NCBI RefSeq assembly: GCF_002494345.1
Contig: NZ_NXNI01000001.1
Location: 744,001 to 808,000 of the forward strand
Direction of reading: 5' to 3'
Source of the DNA: Natrinema ejinorense
Lineage (GTDB): Archaea; Halobacteriota; Halobacteria; Halobacteriales; Natrialbaceae
DNA length: 64,000 nucleotides
Positions 18,403 to 27,720 of the stretch are shown here, in pieces (the first letter of the stretch is position 1; each line of letters begins with the position of its first letter). A model generated the notes under the pieces. The model was not told the origin of the DNA and did no database searches. It saw only the letters and a program-made list of their open reading frames with translations. A program made the position numbers and the translations under genes.

Positions 18403-18490
18403 AAGTTCACGAAAGCAACCTCAGTTGTATAAAGGACCTGACTGACCGTCGAATCACCGGTTCGAGCGGGGCGACTCGGGAGTGGCCCCG

Positions 18491-19309
18491 TCACTCCGCC
18501 TCGGGAGCCTCGGCCGGGTCGACGACCTCACCCGTCGCGGGGAAGACGCCGACCTGATCGCAGACGTCGGCCATCGGGCAGGCGTCGGGGTCCTCGAGAC
18601 AGGCCGGCGTGCGCGCCCGGCAGTACTCCCGGCCGAACTGGATCGTCGCCGTGTGTCCGAAGCCACACTTGGCTGCGGGCACGTCGCGCTCGAGGACGGC
18701 GCGAACGGCCTCGTGATCCGCGTCCGGGCTCGCGATTCCCATGCGGCGGTAGATCCGATGGACGTGCGTATCGACGGGGAAGACGCCGCCGCGACCGCCG
18801 GCGAAAAGCAGGACGCAGTCGGCGGTCTTCGGACCGACGCCCCTGACCTCGAGGAGCGTCTCGCGGACCTCGGCGGAGGCCTCGTCGCTGACGAAGGCGT
18901 CGAACGCGGCGGCCGAGCCGAACTCCTCGAGAACCCACGCCGCGGTATCGATGAGGGTCTCGGACTTCTGATTGTACAGCCCCGCGCCGCTGATCGTCTC
19001 GGCGAGCGTCGATCCCTCGGCGCTCGCGAGCGATTCGGCGAGGTCGATACCGTCGCCGTCGTATCGTTCGATCAGCGCGTCGTGAGCCGGCTGGCTCGCC
19101 TTGTCGCTGGTGTTCTGGCTCAGGATCGTTCGCACGAGGCAGGTGAAGGCATCGCGGCCGCCGTACTCCTTTTGCCAGAACAACTCGCCCAGTCGATCGA
19201 CGACCTCCTCCGCGCGGGTTTCCGCGGTCGCCGGATCGAACTCGGTCGCCGCCCCGCCGCCCGCCGTACCACCGCTGATATTGACCGATGGTTCCGGATC
19301 GTCGCTCAT
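18491..19309 (-). CDS. nth: Endonuclease III (HhH-GPD DNA glycosylase/AP lyase)
   Basis: 272 residues. The helix-hairpin-helix motif LLEVRGVGPKTADCVLLFAGG carries the catalytic Lys (in GPKTAD), followed by the catalytic Asp in FPVDTHVHRIYRR. ILSQNTSDKAS is the conserved N-terminal helix. The iron-sulphur loop is present as four Cys near residues 228-250 with spacing x6, x6, x5; the middle gap is longer than the x2 of the E. coli enzyme. It removes oxidised pyrimidines and cuts abasic sites. The N-terminal 25 residues are an unconserved Gly/Ala-rich extension. Confidence 0.9.
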   Translation of the reverse strand: MSDDPEPSVNISGGTAGGGAATEFDPATAETRAEEVVDRLGELFWQKEYGGRDAFTCLVRTILSQNTSDKASQPAHDALIERYDGDGIDLAESLASAEGSTLAETISGAGLYNQKSETLIDTAAWVLEEFGSAAAFDAFVSDEASAEVRETLLEVRGVGPKTADCVLLFAGGRGGVFPVDTHVHRIYRRMGIASPDADHEAVRAVLERDVPAAKCGFGHTATIQFGREYCRARTPACLEDPDACPMADVCDQVGVFPATGEVVDPAEAPEAE

Positions 19310-19406
19310 GTCCGTCCGTTAGGACTACGAGATCAAAACCGCGACGGACTATCGGCCGACGGCCATCGCGGCTCGAGGGCCTCTCGGGCCGATGCCACGA
19401 AACCGC

Positions 19407-19820
19407 CTACTCGACGGTAATCGTCACCGTCGCCTCGGCTCCGTCCGCCAGCGCCGCGACGAGGTCGCGATCGAATCCCTCCGCTGCGAACGCCGCCCCC
19501 ACCACGACGGTCCGTTCGTCGACGTACTCGCTCGTACGCCCGACCGCGCTGCGCTCGCTGGTGAACTCGAGGTCGGGATCGCCCCGTCCCGTCACGGACT
19601 CCGTGTAGCCGTCGGCTTCGATGGTGACCGTGATCGTCGCGTCGGTGTCCCGGCACGCAGCGACGAACTCTGGGTCGAAATCAGCCGGCGCACGGTCGGC
19701 CTCGATCGCGAGAATACAGTCGCCCGCGGTGGTGAGGTAGTCGTCGGTCGTCACCTCGAACGTGCTCGCGTGCTCGGCGCTGACGTGCTCGTGGCCGCGA
19801 GCGTGGATAATTTCTTCCAT
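19407..19820 (-). CDS. DUF371 family protein
   Basis: 137 residues. It starts MEEIIHARGHEHVSAEHASTFEVTTDDYLTTAGDCILAIEAD, the pattern of the archaeal DUF371 family (GHxNVxxxHxTTxEfTkd...LTxrGDCIigv). The protein is a small acidic all-beta-looking domain without membrane segments. No biochemical function is established. Same strand as nth, with a 97-base gap. Confidence 0.8.
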   Translation of the reverse strand: MEEIIHARGHEHVSAEHASTFEVTTDDYLTTAGDCILAIEADRAPADFDPEFVAACRDTDATITVTIEADGYTESVTGRGDPDLEFTSERSAVGRTSEYVDERTVVVGAAFAAEGFDRDLVAALADGAEATVTITVE

Positions 19821-19976
19821 GGCCGTCGGTTCGGTGCCGAGCGGAAAACGCCCTCGAATCCGGCTCGGCTACTCGTGTGCTCCCAACTCGCGATCCGCGG
19901 AGTGATCGGTCGGGTGGGGATCGGTCCCGCGGTGACTCTCGTCGGAGCGCCCACGGTGCCAGCGGGAACGCCCAAC

Positions 19977-20345
19977 TCACGACCCGGACCGATAGCCGGC
20001 CCGAAACTCCCGTACGCCGGCCCCGAGCAGGTTCCCGACCACGACGTACACCAGGAGTACGATGAACCCTGTTCCCCAGTCCGCGTGCAGCGAGCCGCGG
20101 ACGAGACCGACGAGGACCGCGATCGCGCCACCGGCGACTGCGAGGGTTGCCAGTCCGAGTTGGAGCAAAGACCCGCTCGTTCTGTAGAGCAGATACTGCG
20201 GGAGTCCGATCCCGACGGCCAGATAGAGACTGATACCGGCCGAAGTAACGCCCAGAACCGCGGCGCTTTCGGTGATGGCGCTTACGAGTCCGGCCAGCAG
20301 AACCGCCGCGCCTAGACAGCCGACGACCACGAACGACCGTTTCAT
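19977..20345 (-). CDS. Four-helix membrane protein, unknown
   Basis: 122 residues with four hydrophobic segments (VVVGCLGAAVLLAGLVSAI; GVTSAGISLYLAVGIG; LATLAVAGGAIAVLVGLV; GFIVLLVYVVVGNLLGAG). It begins MKRSFVVVG after a T-rich upstream stretch that could hold its promoter (AAATTTTTG, 20351-20359). No family recognised. The phosphodiesterase-superfamily gene is 69 bases upstream on the same strand, so the two may be co-transcribed. Confidence 0.65.
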   Translation of the reverse strand: MKRSFVVVGCLGAAVLLAGLVSAITESAAVLGVTSAGISLYLAVGIGLPQYLLYRTSGSLLQLGLATLAVAGGAIAVLVGLVRGSLHADWGTGFIVLLVYVVVGNLLGAGVREFRAGYRSGS

Positions 20346-20414
20346 ACGCAAATTTTTGTTTGAAAACTTAAGCGTGTTGTGGCGGCCGTGGGATCGACCG
20401 CGACGTCTCGAGGT

Positions 20415-21758
20415 CTAGACCAGACTCGCGCCGTCGAAGTCGCTGCGACTGTACTCGACGTCCATCAGATCGAGGATCGTCGGCGTGATGTCGAACAGGT
20501 CGGCGTTGTCGATCGTCGCGTCGGGGTGGTCGATGTACAGCGACGTGTCGTCGAAGCTGTGCATCCCGTTTCGTGGGCCGGTGTCGAAGATCTCGGCGTC
20601 GCCCTTGAAACCGGATTTGAGGTCGAAGCCGTTGTTCGGGATCGCGACCAGATCCGGTGCGATGTCGTCGTGGTCGCCACGGAAGGCCTCCTCCTTCTCG
20701 ACGACGCGCTCGACGACCGGGTCCCCGTCGGGCCCCTCGAGCGCCTCGAGGTCGGCTTTGAGTTCGTCCCGGACCGCGTCGTACTCGGCTTCGGGGACGG
20801 AACCGCGGGGCTCCCGTCCCTCGAGGTTGATGTAGAAGCGACCGGGGATGAACGAGTAGGCCGTCGTGTCGTCGGCGATGTCGTCCAGTTCCTCGGGGTC
20901 GTCGGTCCGGAAGGAGAGCCAACCCTCCTCTCGGAGCCACTCGTTGAAGTGAACCTCGTAGTCGAGGCTGGTAAAGCCGTGATCGGAGGCGACGATCAGC
21001 GTGACGTCCTCGGGCAGCGAGTCCCGGAGTTGGCCGATGTAGTCGTCGATTTTCTTGTAGAATTCGATGAACTCGTCCCTGTATTTGCCGTCGCGCTCGT
21101 AATCCTTGAACAGGAAGTGGTTGACCCGGTCGGTCGTCATGAAGACGCCGAAGAACAGGTCCCAGTCGTCCTCCTCGATGTAGTGCTGGAAGGCCTCGTA
21201 CTGGGCGTCGACCGTCGCGTGGGCGTCCTCGATGAACTCGGCTTTGTCCTCCTGGTGGCCGAGTTTCGGGTTGACGTCGATCCGGTAGTCGAGCGTCTCG
21301 AGGTAGTCACGAACGTCGTCGGGATAGGCCGCCTTCTCGAGGCTGGGCGAGAGAAAGCCCGAGACCATCCGCTGGACGTTCCGTTGCGGGGGGAAGGTGA
21401 CGGGGACGTTCATCACCGTCGCCTTGCGACCGTTCTCCTGGACGCGGTCCCAGACGCGGTCGGCCTGGACCTCCCGGCCCATCGGAACGTAGGTGTCGTA
21501 GGTGCCGACTTCTCGGTCCTGAAAGCCGTAGACGCCGGTTTCGCCGGGGTTCATCCCGGTCGTCAGCGACGGCCAGCAAGCGCTGGATTCCGGCGGGACG
21601 ATGCTCGAAATCTCCTCGGCGGTCCCGTCGTCGGCGATCGCAGCGAAGTTCGGAAACAGTTCCTCGTTCTCCGAGAGGAGACTATACGGCACGCCGTCGA
21701 CCCCGATGAACGCGACCCGGGGGTCACCGTCGCCCCGTAATCGGTCGAACAGACCCAT
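20415..21758 (-). CDS. Type I phosphodiesterase/nucleotide pyrophosphatase (alkaline phosphatase superfamily)
   Basis: 447 residues. The metal-binding N-terminus RVAFIGVDGVPYSLL is followed by the nucleophile region SSACWPSLTTGMNPGETGVYGF (Thr nucleophile), then FMTTDRVNHFL and the metal ligands in VASDHGFTSLDYEVHFNEWL, all typical of the AP superfamily. No signal peptide, so a cytoplasmic phosphoesterase or transferase acting on nucleotides or sugar phosphates is likely. Haloarchaea carry several paralogues; the substrate is not known. The ATG of MGLFDRLRGD was chosen over an upstream start. Confidence 0.85.
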   Translation of the reverse strand: MGLFDRLRGDGDPRVAFIGVDGVPYSLLSENEELFPNFAAIADDGTAEEISSIVPPESSACWPSLTTGMNPGETGVYGFQDREVGTYDTYVPMGREVQADRVWDRVQENGRKATVMNVPVTFPPQRNVQRMVSGFLSPSLEKAAYPDDVRDYLETLDYRIDVNPKLGHQEDKAEFIEDAHATVDAQYEAFQHYIEEDDWDLFFGVFMTTDRVNHFLFKDYERDGKYRDEFIEFYKKIDDYIGQLRDSLPEDVTLIVASDHGFTSLDYEVHFNEWLREEGWLSFRTDDPEELDDIADDTTAYSFIPGRFYINLEGREPRGSVPEAEYDAVRDELKADLEALEGPDGDPVVERVVEKEEAFRGDHDDIAPDLVAIPNNGFDLKSGFKGDAEIFDTGPRNGMHSFDDTSLYIDHPDATIDNADLFDITPTILDLMDVEYSRSDFDGASLV

Positions 21759-21933
21759 GGACGGACGTAGTTCGACCGCATACAAGAAGGTTCGTTTCGA
21801 GACAGTCTTTTGTGAATGGCTGACACTCGAGAGCCGGTGCGATAGTCACCGCCGGTGGCGAACTCGAGTGGGAGCCACCGAATCGGCGCGACCGGGCGAA
21901 GGGCGAGAGCTGGTCCGAACGGCCCGTGAGTGG

Positions 21934-22062
21934 CTACGCGTCGTGCTCGCCCGCGGCTTCGGGATCGAAGTTGGTCGGAACGACCGTGAGGTGGGCCATG
22001 CCGGCGGCGGACTCGGTCGAATCGTCGGCGGACGACGTTCCTGGGGAGTTCGATGCTGCCAT
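21934..22062 (-). CDS. Small haloarchaeal protein (42 aa)
   Basis: Reads MAASNSPGTSSADDSTESAA then GMAHLTVVPTNFDPEAAGEHDA. The second half begins with its own ATG, but the first ATG has a TATA-like box (CATAAAAT, 22090-22098) about 28 bases upstream, which fits a leaderless transcript from the longer start. Composition is acidic and haloarchaeal. The function is unknown. It is the only likely gene in the 441 bases between the phosphodiesterase and pyrophosphatase genes; the rest looks non-coding. Confidence 0.5.
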   Translation of the reverse strand: MAASNSPGTSSADDSTESAAGMAHLTVVPTNFDPEAAGEHDA

Positions 22063-22199
22063 ACAGCGAGAGATAGGGCAGGATCGGCCATAAAATTACC
22101 CATGCTCATAACGCATGTGGTCGACGGGCGTGGATAACTCTCGGGTATCCGCTCGTCCGCTCGAAAACGGAGCGGACCACACCGCGGCGACGACGTGGG

Positions 22200-22730
22200 T
22201 TAGAAGTTCTCGTCGTAGAGGTCCTGAGCGTGCTCGATCGCGTCGTAGGCGGCCTGCTTGTCCTCCCAGCCCTGCGTCTCGACTTCCTTGCCCTCCTCTA
22301 AGTTCTTGTAGGTCGCGAAGAACTCGTCGATCTCGTCGAGTTGCTGCTGTGGAATGTCGTCGAGATCCTCGATGTGATCGTAGCGCGGGTCCTCGCTTGG
22401 CACGGCGATGACCTTGTCGTCTTGCTCGCCGTCGTCGTCCATCTTCATCAGAGCGACCGGTCGGGCTTCGATGACACAGCCGGGGAACGTCTGATCCTCG
22501 ACGAGGACGAGCACGTCGAAGGGGTCCTCGTCGTCGTAGTACGATTGCGGAATGAAGCCGTAGTCGCTCGGGTAATGGACGTTACTGTGAAGCACGCGGT
22601 CCAAGACGACGCCGGGGACGTCCTTGTCGTACTCGTACTTGTTGCGCTCGCCCTTGAGACATTCTACGACGGCGTAGATCTCTTCTGGCGGATTCGGTCC
22701 GGTCTCGAGGTCTTCCCAGAGGTTGACCAT
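22200..22730 (-). CDS. ppa: Inorganic pyrophosphatase (family I)
   Basis: 176 residues, standard length for a soluble family I enzyme. The start is MVNLWEDLETG. The signature is complete: KYEYDKD, then SDYGFIPQSYYDDEDPFDVLVLVE with the catalytic Asp cluster (DEDPFDVL), and DDKVIAVPSEDPRYDHIEDLDD. It hydrolyses pyrophosphate with Mg2+ and pulls biosynthetic reactions forward. The upstream extension is rejected because it contains the A/T-rich promoter. Confidence 0.95.
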   Translation of the reverse strand: MVNLWEDLETGPNPPEEIYAVVECLKGERNKYEYDKDVPGVVLDRVLHSNVHYPSDYGFIPQSYYDDEDPFDVLVLVEDQTFPGCVIEARPVALMKMDDDGEQDDKVIAVPSEDPRYDHIEDLDDIPQQQLDEIDEFFATYKNLEEGKEVETQGWEDKQAAYDAIEHAQDLYDENF

Positions 22731-22935
22731 GTATCTGAGAGTCCGCGGTCGATCAAAAAGTACTTTCGTAATCGAGTGTCTGTATCTACGTGACGGTTGC
22801 CAGATACCAAACAGACACGAATCGGGCACGTACACCAGTGTCCGGCGGTGTAGCGGTCGGTTCGGGCATGTCCGACCGACTGATACGAAGGATTAGTTGA
22901 CAAGTCTTAAATAGTCTGGTGACATTTACCCACGT

Positions 22936-23295
22936 ATGTCAGAGGCACAATCAATCACCGGCGAACAGAGCATTGCCCGCGAACTTACAGCGTTCCAGAA
23001 CAACATCCTCGTCATCCTCGCCAAGGAGCCGATGTACGGTCTGGCGATCAAACGCGAACTCGAGGACTACTACGGGACGGAGGTCAACCACGGACGACTC
23101 TACCCCAACCTCGACGAACTCGTCGATCTGGGGCTGGTCGAAAAGAGCGAACTCGACAAGCGAACGAACCAGTACTCGCTGACCGACGACGGCTACGACG
23201 CCGTTCTCGACGGGCTTCAGTGGAGCCTCTCGAAGGTCGTCACCGGCGATGACCGCGCCGACGAGATTACCGAGATCGTCGAGAACAGCTACTAA
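22936..23295 (+). CDS. PadR-family winged-helix regulator (RosR-like)
   Basis: 119 residues. The winged helix is clear: ELTAFQNNILVILAKEPMYGLAIKRELEDYYGTEVNHGRLYPNLDELVDLGLVEKSELDKRTNQYSLTDDGYDAVL, matching the PadR pattern YGxxIxrxLe...GxLYPxLxxLxxxGLv. It resembles the haloarchaeal oxidative-stress regulator RosR, by memory of the family only. An upstream box (CTTAAATA, about 22906-22913) lies about 25 bases before the start. The stop codon overlaps the convergent gene by 4 bases. Confidence 0.8.
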   Translation: MSEAQSITGEQSIARELTAFQNNILVILAKEPMYGLAIKRELEDYYGTEVNHGRLYPNLDELVDLGLVEKSELDKRTNQYSLTDDGYDAVLDGLQWSLSKVVTGDDRADEITEIVENSY

Positions 23296-23909
23296 CGCTC
23301 GCCTTCCGGGAACGGCTCTCCAGCCGTCTCGAAGACGAGTTCGATCGACTCCGCGAGCAGTTCTCGTTGTCTTGCCGACGGCCAGGCGTTCCTGACGACG
23401 TACTCGTCCCGAAACTCCGTGAGTTCCTCGCTCGTCAACGACTCGATCGGTTTCGCGTAGTGATTGCCCGCGAAATCGGCAAGCATCGCAGCGTTGTCCC
23501 CGTGTGCGTCCCCGTGAGCATCTCTGACTGCCCCGACGAGGTCCCGATTCCGTTCGTCGACCGCTTCCCAGTCGTCCGGGTCGTCCGTTCCCTCGAGTGG
23601 GATCTCGACGCCGCGATCGATGTTCTCGATTCGGTCGGTCCGGATGACGCCGTCCTCGTGCCACTCTTCGGGATGGCAGACGAGGACGTCGTCGCCGTCG
23701 TCGTCGCGGATACGGAACGTAAAGTCGTGCTCGTCGAGTAGTTCGTCGCGGCGGTCCTCGTAGGCCTCGATCTCGTTGTCGTCGACCGCAGCGCGTTTCA
23801 GGCGGGTCAACCGTTCGACTTCGTCGATAACTCCTCGAGGAAGGTCCCCGTCGTCGGTCGCTACGCCGTCACCGTCCCCATCGGCGTCTATCGCGTTCCC
23901 ATCGGTCAT
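23292..23909 (-). CDS. rnhA-operon protein (haloarchaeal, DUF7108-like)
   Basis: 205 residues, strongly acidic, soluble. Contains LPRGVIDEVERLTRLKRAAVDDNEIEAYEDRRDELLDEHDFTFRIRDDDGDDVLVCHPEEWHEDG, a pattern I recall from haloarchaeal proteins named after their place beside rnhA. It follows rnhA by 67 bases on the same strand, supporting co-transcription. No catalytic motif is visible. The ATG of MTDGNAIDAD was preferred to an upstream start. Confidence 0.65.
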   Translation of the reverse strand: MTDGNAIDADGDGDGVATDDGDLPRGVIDEVERLTRLKRAAVDDNEIEAYEDRRDELLDEHDFTFRIRDDDGDDVLVCHPEEWHEDGVIRTDRIENIDRGVEIPLEGTDDPDDWEAVDERNRDLVGAVRDAHGDAHGDNAAMLADFAGNHYAKPIESLTSEELTEFRDEYVVRNAWPSARQRELLAESIELVFETAGEPFPEGER

Positions 23910-23976
23910 AGGAGAGCGTATGCACGCGAACGGTTTTCCCATTGCCGATCCGATCGCGGCGGTCGTTGCCCGTCGT

Positions 23977-24570
23977 CTATGCCTGATCGAGTGCCTCGTT
24001 CACGAGGCCGTCCGCGCGGTCGTTGACCGCTCGAGGGACGTACTCGAGGGTCCACTCCTCGAACTCGCGAAGCAGTTCGTGCACGGTCACGCGCTTCTCG
24101 CGGAGTTCGGGGTTGTTGGTGTCGTACTCGCCGCGAACCTGCTTGACGATGAGTTCGGAGTCCCCCCGGACGTGAACCTCGTCGTAGCCGTAGTCGCGCG
24201 CGGCCTCGAGGCCCGTGATCAGCGCCTCGTACTCGGCCTGATTGTTCGTCGCCGTCCCGATCGTTTCGCCGCCTTCGGCGACGATTCCGTCGCCGGTGAC
24301 GATCACCCAGCCGATCGCGGCCGGGCCGGGGTTCCCGCGCGAACCACCGTCGAAGTAGACGTGGGCTCGGCCGCCACCCTCTCGGAGCAGTGCCTCGAGG
24401 TCGCGGGGATCCGAGCCCTGAATCACGACCTTGTCGTCGTAGGCCACGGCGGTCGCACCGCCGCGGCTCGCTCGCCAGCGTTCGTGGGCGGTGTTTCCAG
24501 AATCGACGGCGACATCCGCCTCCTCGAGTCGTTCACGGGCGGCCTCGACGTCGCACTCGATGACCGGCAT
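23977..24570 (-). CDS. rnhA: Archaeal ribonuclease HI
   Basis: 197 residues. Residues 1-70 form a small N-terminal domain (MPVIECDVEAARERLEEA). The RNase H fold follows with the active-site carboxylates in VYFDGGSRGNPGPAAIGWVI, NNQAEYEALITGL, VRGDSELIVKQ and VNDRADGLVNEA. It degrades the RNA strand of RNA:DNA hybrids such as primers and R-loops. The start at the ATG of MPVIECDV leaves an AT-rich promoter region shared with the divergent tfb gene. Confidence 0.92.
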   Translation of the reverse strand: MPVIECDVEAARERLEEADVAVDSGNTAHERWRASRGGATAVAYDDKVVIQGSDPRDLEALLREGGGRAHVYFDGGSRGNPGPAAIGWVIVTGDGIVAEGGETIGTATNNQAEYEALITGLEAARDYGYDEVHVRGDSELIVKQVRGEYDTNNPELREKRVTVHELLREFEEWTLEYVPRAVNDRADGLVNEALDQA

Positions 24571-24697
24571 TCGTCTCCGTGATCGGCCGGAACCGGATAA
24601 ATGCTTTCCGGTTCCGAATCGTAAACTTCGCCTTTCACCCCCTGTAACGGGCGTTATTCGGGGGTATGACTCAGTAGCGCGAACCACTCGCCAAAGG

Positions 24698-24705
24698 TTT
24701 ATATA
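24698..24705 (+). promoter_or_regulatory. TATA box of tfb
   Basis: TTTATATA preceded by a purine-rich BRE-like CCAAAG (24691-24696). Its position predicts transcription start near 24728, a few bases before the ATG at 24733. Confidence 0.6.
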
Positions 24706-24732
24706 GCATGGTGATACTACTATAAAAGTGCG

Positions 24733-25695
24733 ATGACACGGTCCACCCGCCAGCGGGAGCGAACGCGCGAGACGGACGAGACCGAGGATCAGGAGGGGGT
24801 ACGTGCCTGCCCCGAGTGTGAATCGGATAATCTCGTTAAGGACTCCGACCGGGGTGAGCTCATCTGTGAAGACTGTGGGCTCGTCGTGGAGGAAGAACAG
24901 ATCGATCCTGGCCCGGAGTGGCGGGCGTTCAACCACCAGGAACGACAGGAGAAGTCCCGCGTCGGCGCGCCGACGACCCAGACGATGCACGACAAGGGAC
25001 TGACGACGACCATCGACTGGAAGGACAAGGACGCCTACGGACGCTCTATTTCCTCGAAAAAGCGCAGTCAGATGCACCGGCTGCGCAAGTGGCAGGAACG
25101 CATCCGCACCAAAGACGCCGGCGAGCGGAATCTGCAGTTCGCGCTCAGCGAGATCGATCGAATGGCCTCCGCACTGGGAGTCCCACGCTCGGTCCGTGAG
25201 GTCGCGTCGGTCATCTACCGGCGCGCGCTCAAAGAAGACCTCATCCGTGGCCGATCGATCGAGGGCGTCGCAACGTCTGCGCTGTACGCCGCCTGCCGAA
25301 AGGAAGGGATTCCACGAAGCCTCGAGGAGATCTCGGAAGTCTCCCGCGTCGAACGCAAAGAGATCGGTCGCACGTATCGATACATCTCGCAGGAACTCGG
25401 CCTCGAGATGCGTCCCGTCGACCCGAAAAAGTACGTCCCGCGCTTCTGTTCCGAACTCGAACTCTCCGAGGAAGTCCAGACCAAGGCCAACGAGATCATC
25501 GAGAAGACGGCCGAGGAAGGGCTGCTTTCGGGCAAGTCACCGACCGGCTACGCTGCGGCGGCGATCTATGCTGCCTCGCTGCTGTGCAACGAAAAGAAGA
25601 CCCAACGCGAAGTCGCCGACGTCGCACAGGTGACCGAAGTGACGATCCGGAACCGGTATCAGGAACAGATCGAAGCGATGGGCATTCACGGATAA
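24733..25695 (+). CDS. tfb: Transcription initiation factor IIB (TFB)
   Basis: 320 residues. An N-terminal zinc ribbon (Cys 26, 29, 45 and 48 in [24 protein letters not shown]) is followed by the B-reader/linker ([20 protein letters not shown]) and two cyclin repeats (about 125-215 and 220-310) with ENx-type ends [18 protein letters not shown] and [39 protein letters not shown] bridges TBP-DNA and RNA polymerase. Haloarchaea have several tfb paralogues; which one this is cannot be told. Confidence 0.95.
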   Translation: MTRSTRQRERTRETDETEDQEGVRACPECESDNLVKDSDRGELICEDCGLVVEEEQIDPGPEWRAFNHQERQEKSRVGAPTTQTMHDKGLTTTIDWKDKDAYGRSISSKKRSQMHRLRKWQERIRTKDAGERNLQFALSEIDRMASALGVPRSVREVASVIYRRALKEDLIRGRSIEGVATSALYAACRKEGIPRSLEEISEVSRVERKEIGRTYRYISQELGLEMRPVDPKKYVPRFCSELELSEEVQTKANEIIEKTAEEGLLSGKSPTGYAAAAIYAASLLCNEKKTQREVADVAQVTEVTIRNRYQEQIEAMGIHG

Positions 25696-25720
25696 CGTCG
25701 CCGCGCCGTTTCGAACTCGC

Positions 25721-25727
25721 TTTTTTT
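25721..25727 (+). terminator. T-run after tfb
   Basis: Seven T residues, 26 bases after the tfb stop, in the space convergent with gfcR. T-runs are the usual archaeal terminator. Confidence 0.6.
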
Positions 25728-25817
25728 ATTGCGTCCTCGCTCGATCAGCGGTGCTCTCCGATACAGAGAGCAATCGTCGGACGAGTGCCGTCGTCGCTCT
25801 ATCGTGGCCGAGAGCCG

Positions 25818-26471
25818 TTATTCTTCTTTGCCGACGCTGATGACCTGCAACAGCGAGTAGACGGGGACGCCCTCGAGTTCCTCGAGGCCCTGTTTGTCCG
25901 CGAGGACGATACAGGCGAGTGGCGTGCCACCTTCGGCGCGGATCGCTTCGATCGTCTCCTCCATCGTGGTTCCGCTGGTGATGGTGTCGTCGACGATGTA
26001 ACACTCGCGGTCCCGAATCCCGGCGAAGTTCCGCGAGAACGTCCCGCCGAGTTCCTCGATGTCGCCTTCCTCCCACTGGTGTTTCGCGGGGGTGTAGGTC
26101 CCGAGATCCGTCTCGAGTTCGCGGGCGACGAGGGTGGCGATGGGACCGCCGGCCTTCTCGATGCCGATCGTCAGATCGACGTCTTCGCCGTGTTTGGCGA
26201 GCATGTCGGCCATCGCCTCCGCGATGGCGCTCATTCGTTTGCTGTCTCGGCCGATCGCGGACCAGTCGACGTGGATGTCCTGTGGACCGCTGCCGCCCGC
26301 ATCCGGCTGCGGTGGTGCTTGATCGGTCGGTTGTGGCGTCGTGTTGCTGCGTTCGACGAGCCAGCTCGCCGTCTCCCGGGAGACGTTGAGCTCGTCAGCG
26401 ATTTCGCCCTTCGAGAGGCCCCGAGTCGCGAGCTCGGCTGCGCTCTCGATCAGGTCGTCGACGTTTTTCAT
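25818..26471 (-). CDS. gfcR: GfcR-type regulator (HTH + phosphoribosyltransferase-like domain)
   Basis: 217 residues. Residues 1-45 form a helix-turn-helix (GLSKGEIADELNVSRETASWLVERS). After a Pro/Gln linker comes an orotate phosphoribosyltransferase-like fold with the PRPP motif ECYIVDDTITSGTTMEETI. In Haloferax volcanii GfcR activates glucose and fructose catabolism genes. Here the start overlaps the end of glucose dehydrogenase by 4 bases (ATGA), so it is translationally coupled to a likely target. The PRT-like domain probably senses a sugar or nucleotide metabolite. Confidence 0.85.
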   Translation of the reverse strand: MKNVDDLIESAAELATRGLSKGEIADELNVSRETASWLVERSNTTPQPTDQAPPQPDAGGSGPQDIHVDWSAIGRDSKRMSAIAEAMADMLAKHGEDVDLTIGIEKAGGPIATLVARELETDLGTYTPAKHQWEEGDIEELGGTFSRNFAGIRDRECYIVDDTITSGTTMEETIEAIRAEGGTPLACIVLADKQGLEELEGVPVYSLLQVISVGKEE

Positions 26472-27592
26472 ATAGGTTCGAATTCGAGCGCGGTTTTTAT
26501 AGTCGTATCGTCATCCGTATCCGTCGTCGATCCGGAGCCAGCCGTCGGGACGGGTGCCGTCGCCGCCGGGAACGCGCGATCGAGGGCTTCGAGTCCGTAG
26601 ACGCCGGTCACGAGCTCCTCGAGGACCCACTCCGGAAGCGCCGCGAGGGTATCGATGGCGCGTTCGAACTGCCTGCGATTGGAGTTGACGCTGCCGACGA
26701 GGGCCTTGTTGTGCAAGACCAGTTCGCGGTGGAGTCGGCCGCCGTTGATCTCGAACGACCAGTCGTCGGGAACGCCAAGCAGCGCGGCGACGCCGTTCGG
26801 GGCGAGTGCCTCGATGCATTCGAAGGCGTGTTTCGCGTAGCCGGTGGCCTCGTAGACGACGTCCATCGGCTCGTAGACGTCCGGAATCTCGGGGACCGAC
26901 GTCTCGCGGGAGTCGATATACGTCGCGCCCAGCCGTTCGACGATGTCGATAGACGGATCCGGGCGGTCCCGCCGCCCGAGACAGTAGACACGATCGTACC
27001 CCAGCGTTTCGGTGAACATCGCGACGGTCAACAGACCAAGCGAGCCGTTGCCCAGGACGAGCGCGGACTCGGGCCGCCAGTCGAACGCGGAGCGAGTCGC
27101 CCGGGCGTGCTCGAGTGCCTTTTCCGTAATGCTGATCGGCTCGACGAGAAATCCCCATCGAGCCAGCGCCTCGGGAATCGGAACGAGACAGTCGGCCGGG
27201 CTCGTGATGTACTCGGCCATGAACCCGTGTGCCCCGACGATCCCTCGCTCGACGTATTCGCCATCGGGTGCCATGTCCGGCTGCCCCCGCTCGAAATACG
27301 CGTTGGTCTCGACTCCCGCGGGGGGTCGGCGAACCGTTGGGACGACGTATTGGCCCGCCTCGAGTGGCGTCCCGTTCGGGTCGTCGACGATCCCGACGGC
27401 TTCGTGACCGAGAATCAACTGCTCGTCCCCGTCGGGGACGCCACCGTGGCTTCCCTCGATGACCTCGTAATCGGTGCCGTCGACGCCCACGCGGCAGATT
27501 CGAACGAGCGCTTCGCCGGACGACGGCTCGGGAACCGGCCGCTCGACGACCTCGGGGACGCCCGACCCGGGAACGACTGCGATGGCTTTCAT
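26468..27592 (-). CDS. gdh: Glucose 1-dehydrogenase (medium-chain, zinc)
   Basis: 374 residues. Medium-chain dehydrogenase with a catalytic-zinc site of the halophilic type: Asp38 (VGVDGTD) in place of the usual Cys, then LGHEAVG with His63-Glu64, as known for Haloferax mediterranei glucose dehydrogenase. The cofactor fold has ALVLGNGSLGLLTVAM (GxGxxG) followed by CLGRRDRPD, whose Arg residues suit NADP. It makes gluconolactone, the first step of the semi-phosphorylative Entner-Doudoroff pathway. Coupled to gfcR downstream. The last 25 residues (TTDTDDDTT) are a low-complexity tail. Confidence 0.9.
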   Translation of the reverse strand: MKAIAVVPGSGVPEVVERPVPEPSSGEALVRICRVGVDGTDYEVIEGSHGGVPDGDEQLILGHEAVGIVDDPNGTPLEAGQYVVPTVRRPPAGVETNAYFERGQPDMAPDGEYVERGIVGAHGFMAEYITSPADCLVPIPEALARWGFLVEPISITEKALEHARATRSAFDWRPESALVLGNGSLGLLTVAMFTETLGYDRVYCLGRRDRPDPSIDIVERLGATYIDSRETSVPEIPDVYEPMDVVYEATGYAKHAFECIEALAPNGVAALLGVPDDWSFEINGGRLHRELVLHNKALVGSVNSNRRQFERAIDTLAALPEWVLEELVTGVYGLEALDRAFPAATAPVPTAGSGSTTDTDDDTTIKTALEFEPI

Positions 27593-27613
27593 ACTCCTCG
27601 GTAGGGACCGCGA

Positions 27614-27650
27614 AGGTAAATATTTATTTCTAATCGAGTAAATACCTCGA
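27614..27650 (-). promoter_or_regulatory. Promoter/operator region of gdh-gfcR
   Basis: An A/T-rich block with, read in the minus sense, the 7-mer TATTTAC twice, 15 bases apart. The copy nearer the start codon serves as TATA box (AATATTTACC). The repeat is a candidate site for the coupled regulator; this is inference. Confidence 0.4.
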
Positions 27651-27720
27651 CGGCCGACAGAGCGTCCCCGACGCGTCGCTACTGGAAACGATTATCCGAC
27701 TGCCGATGCCTGTAGCTCAC

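Noticed and set aside
26711..27604. 297-codon plus-strand frame over glucose dehydrogenase
   Set aside because: Antisense shadow of gdh, with no family signature.
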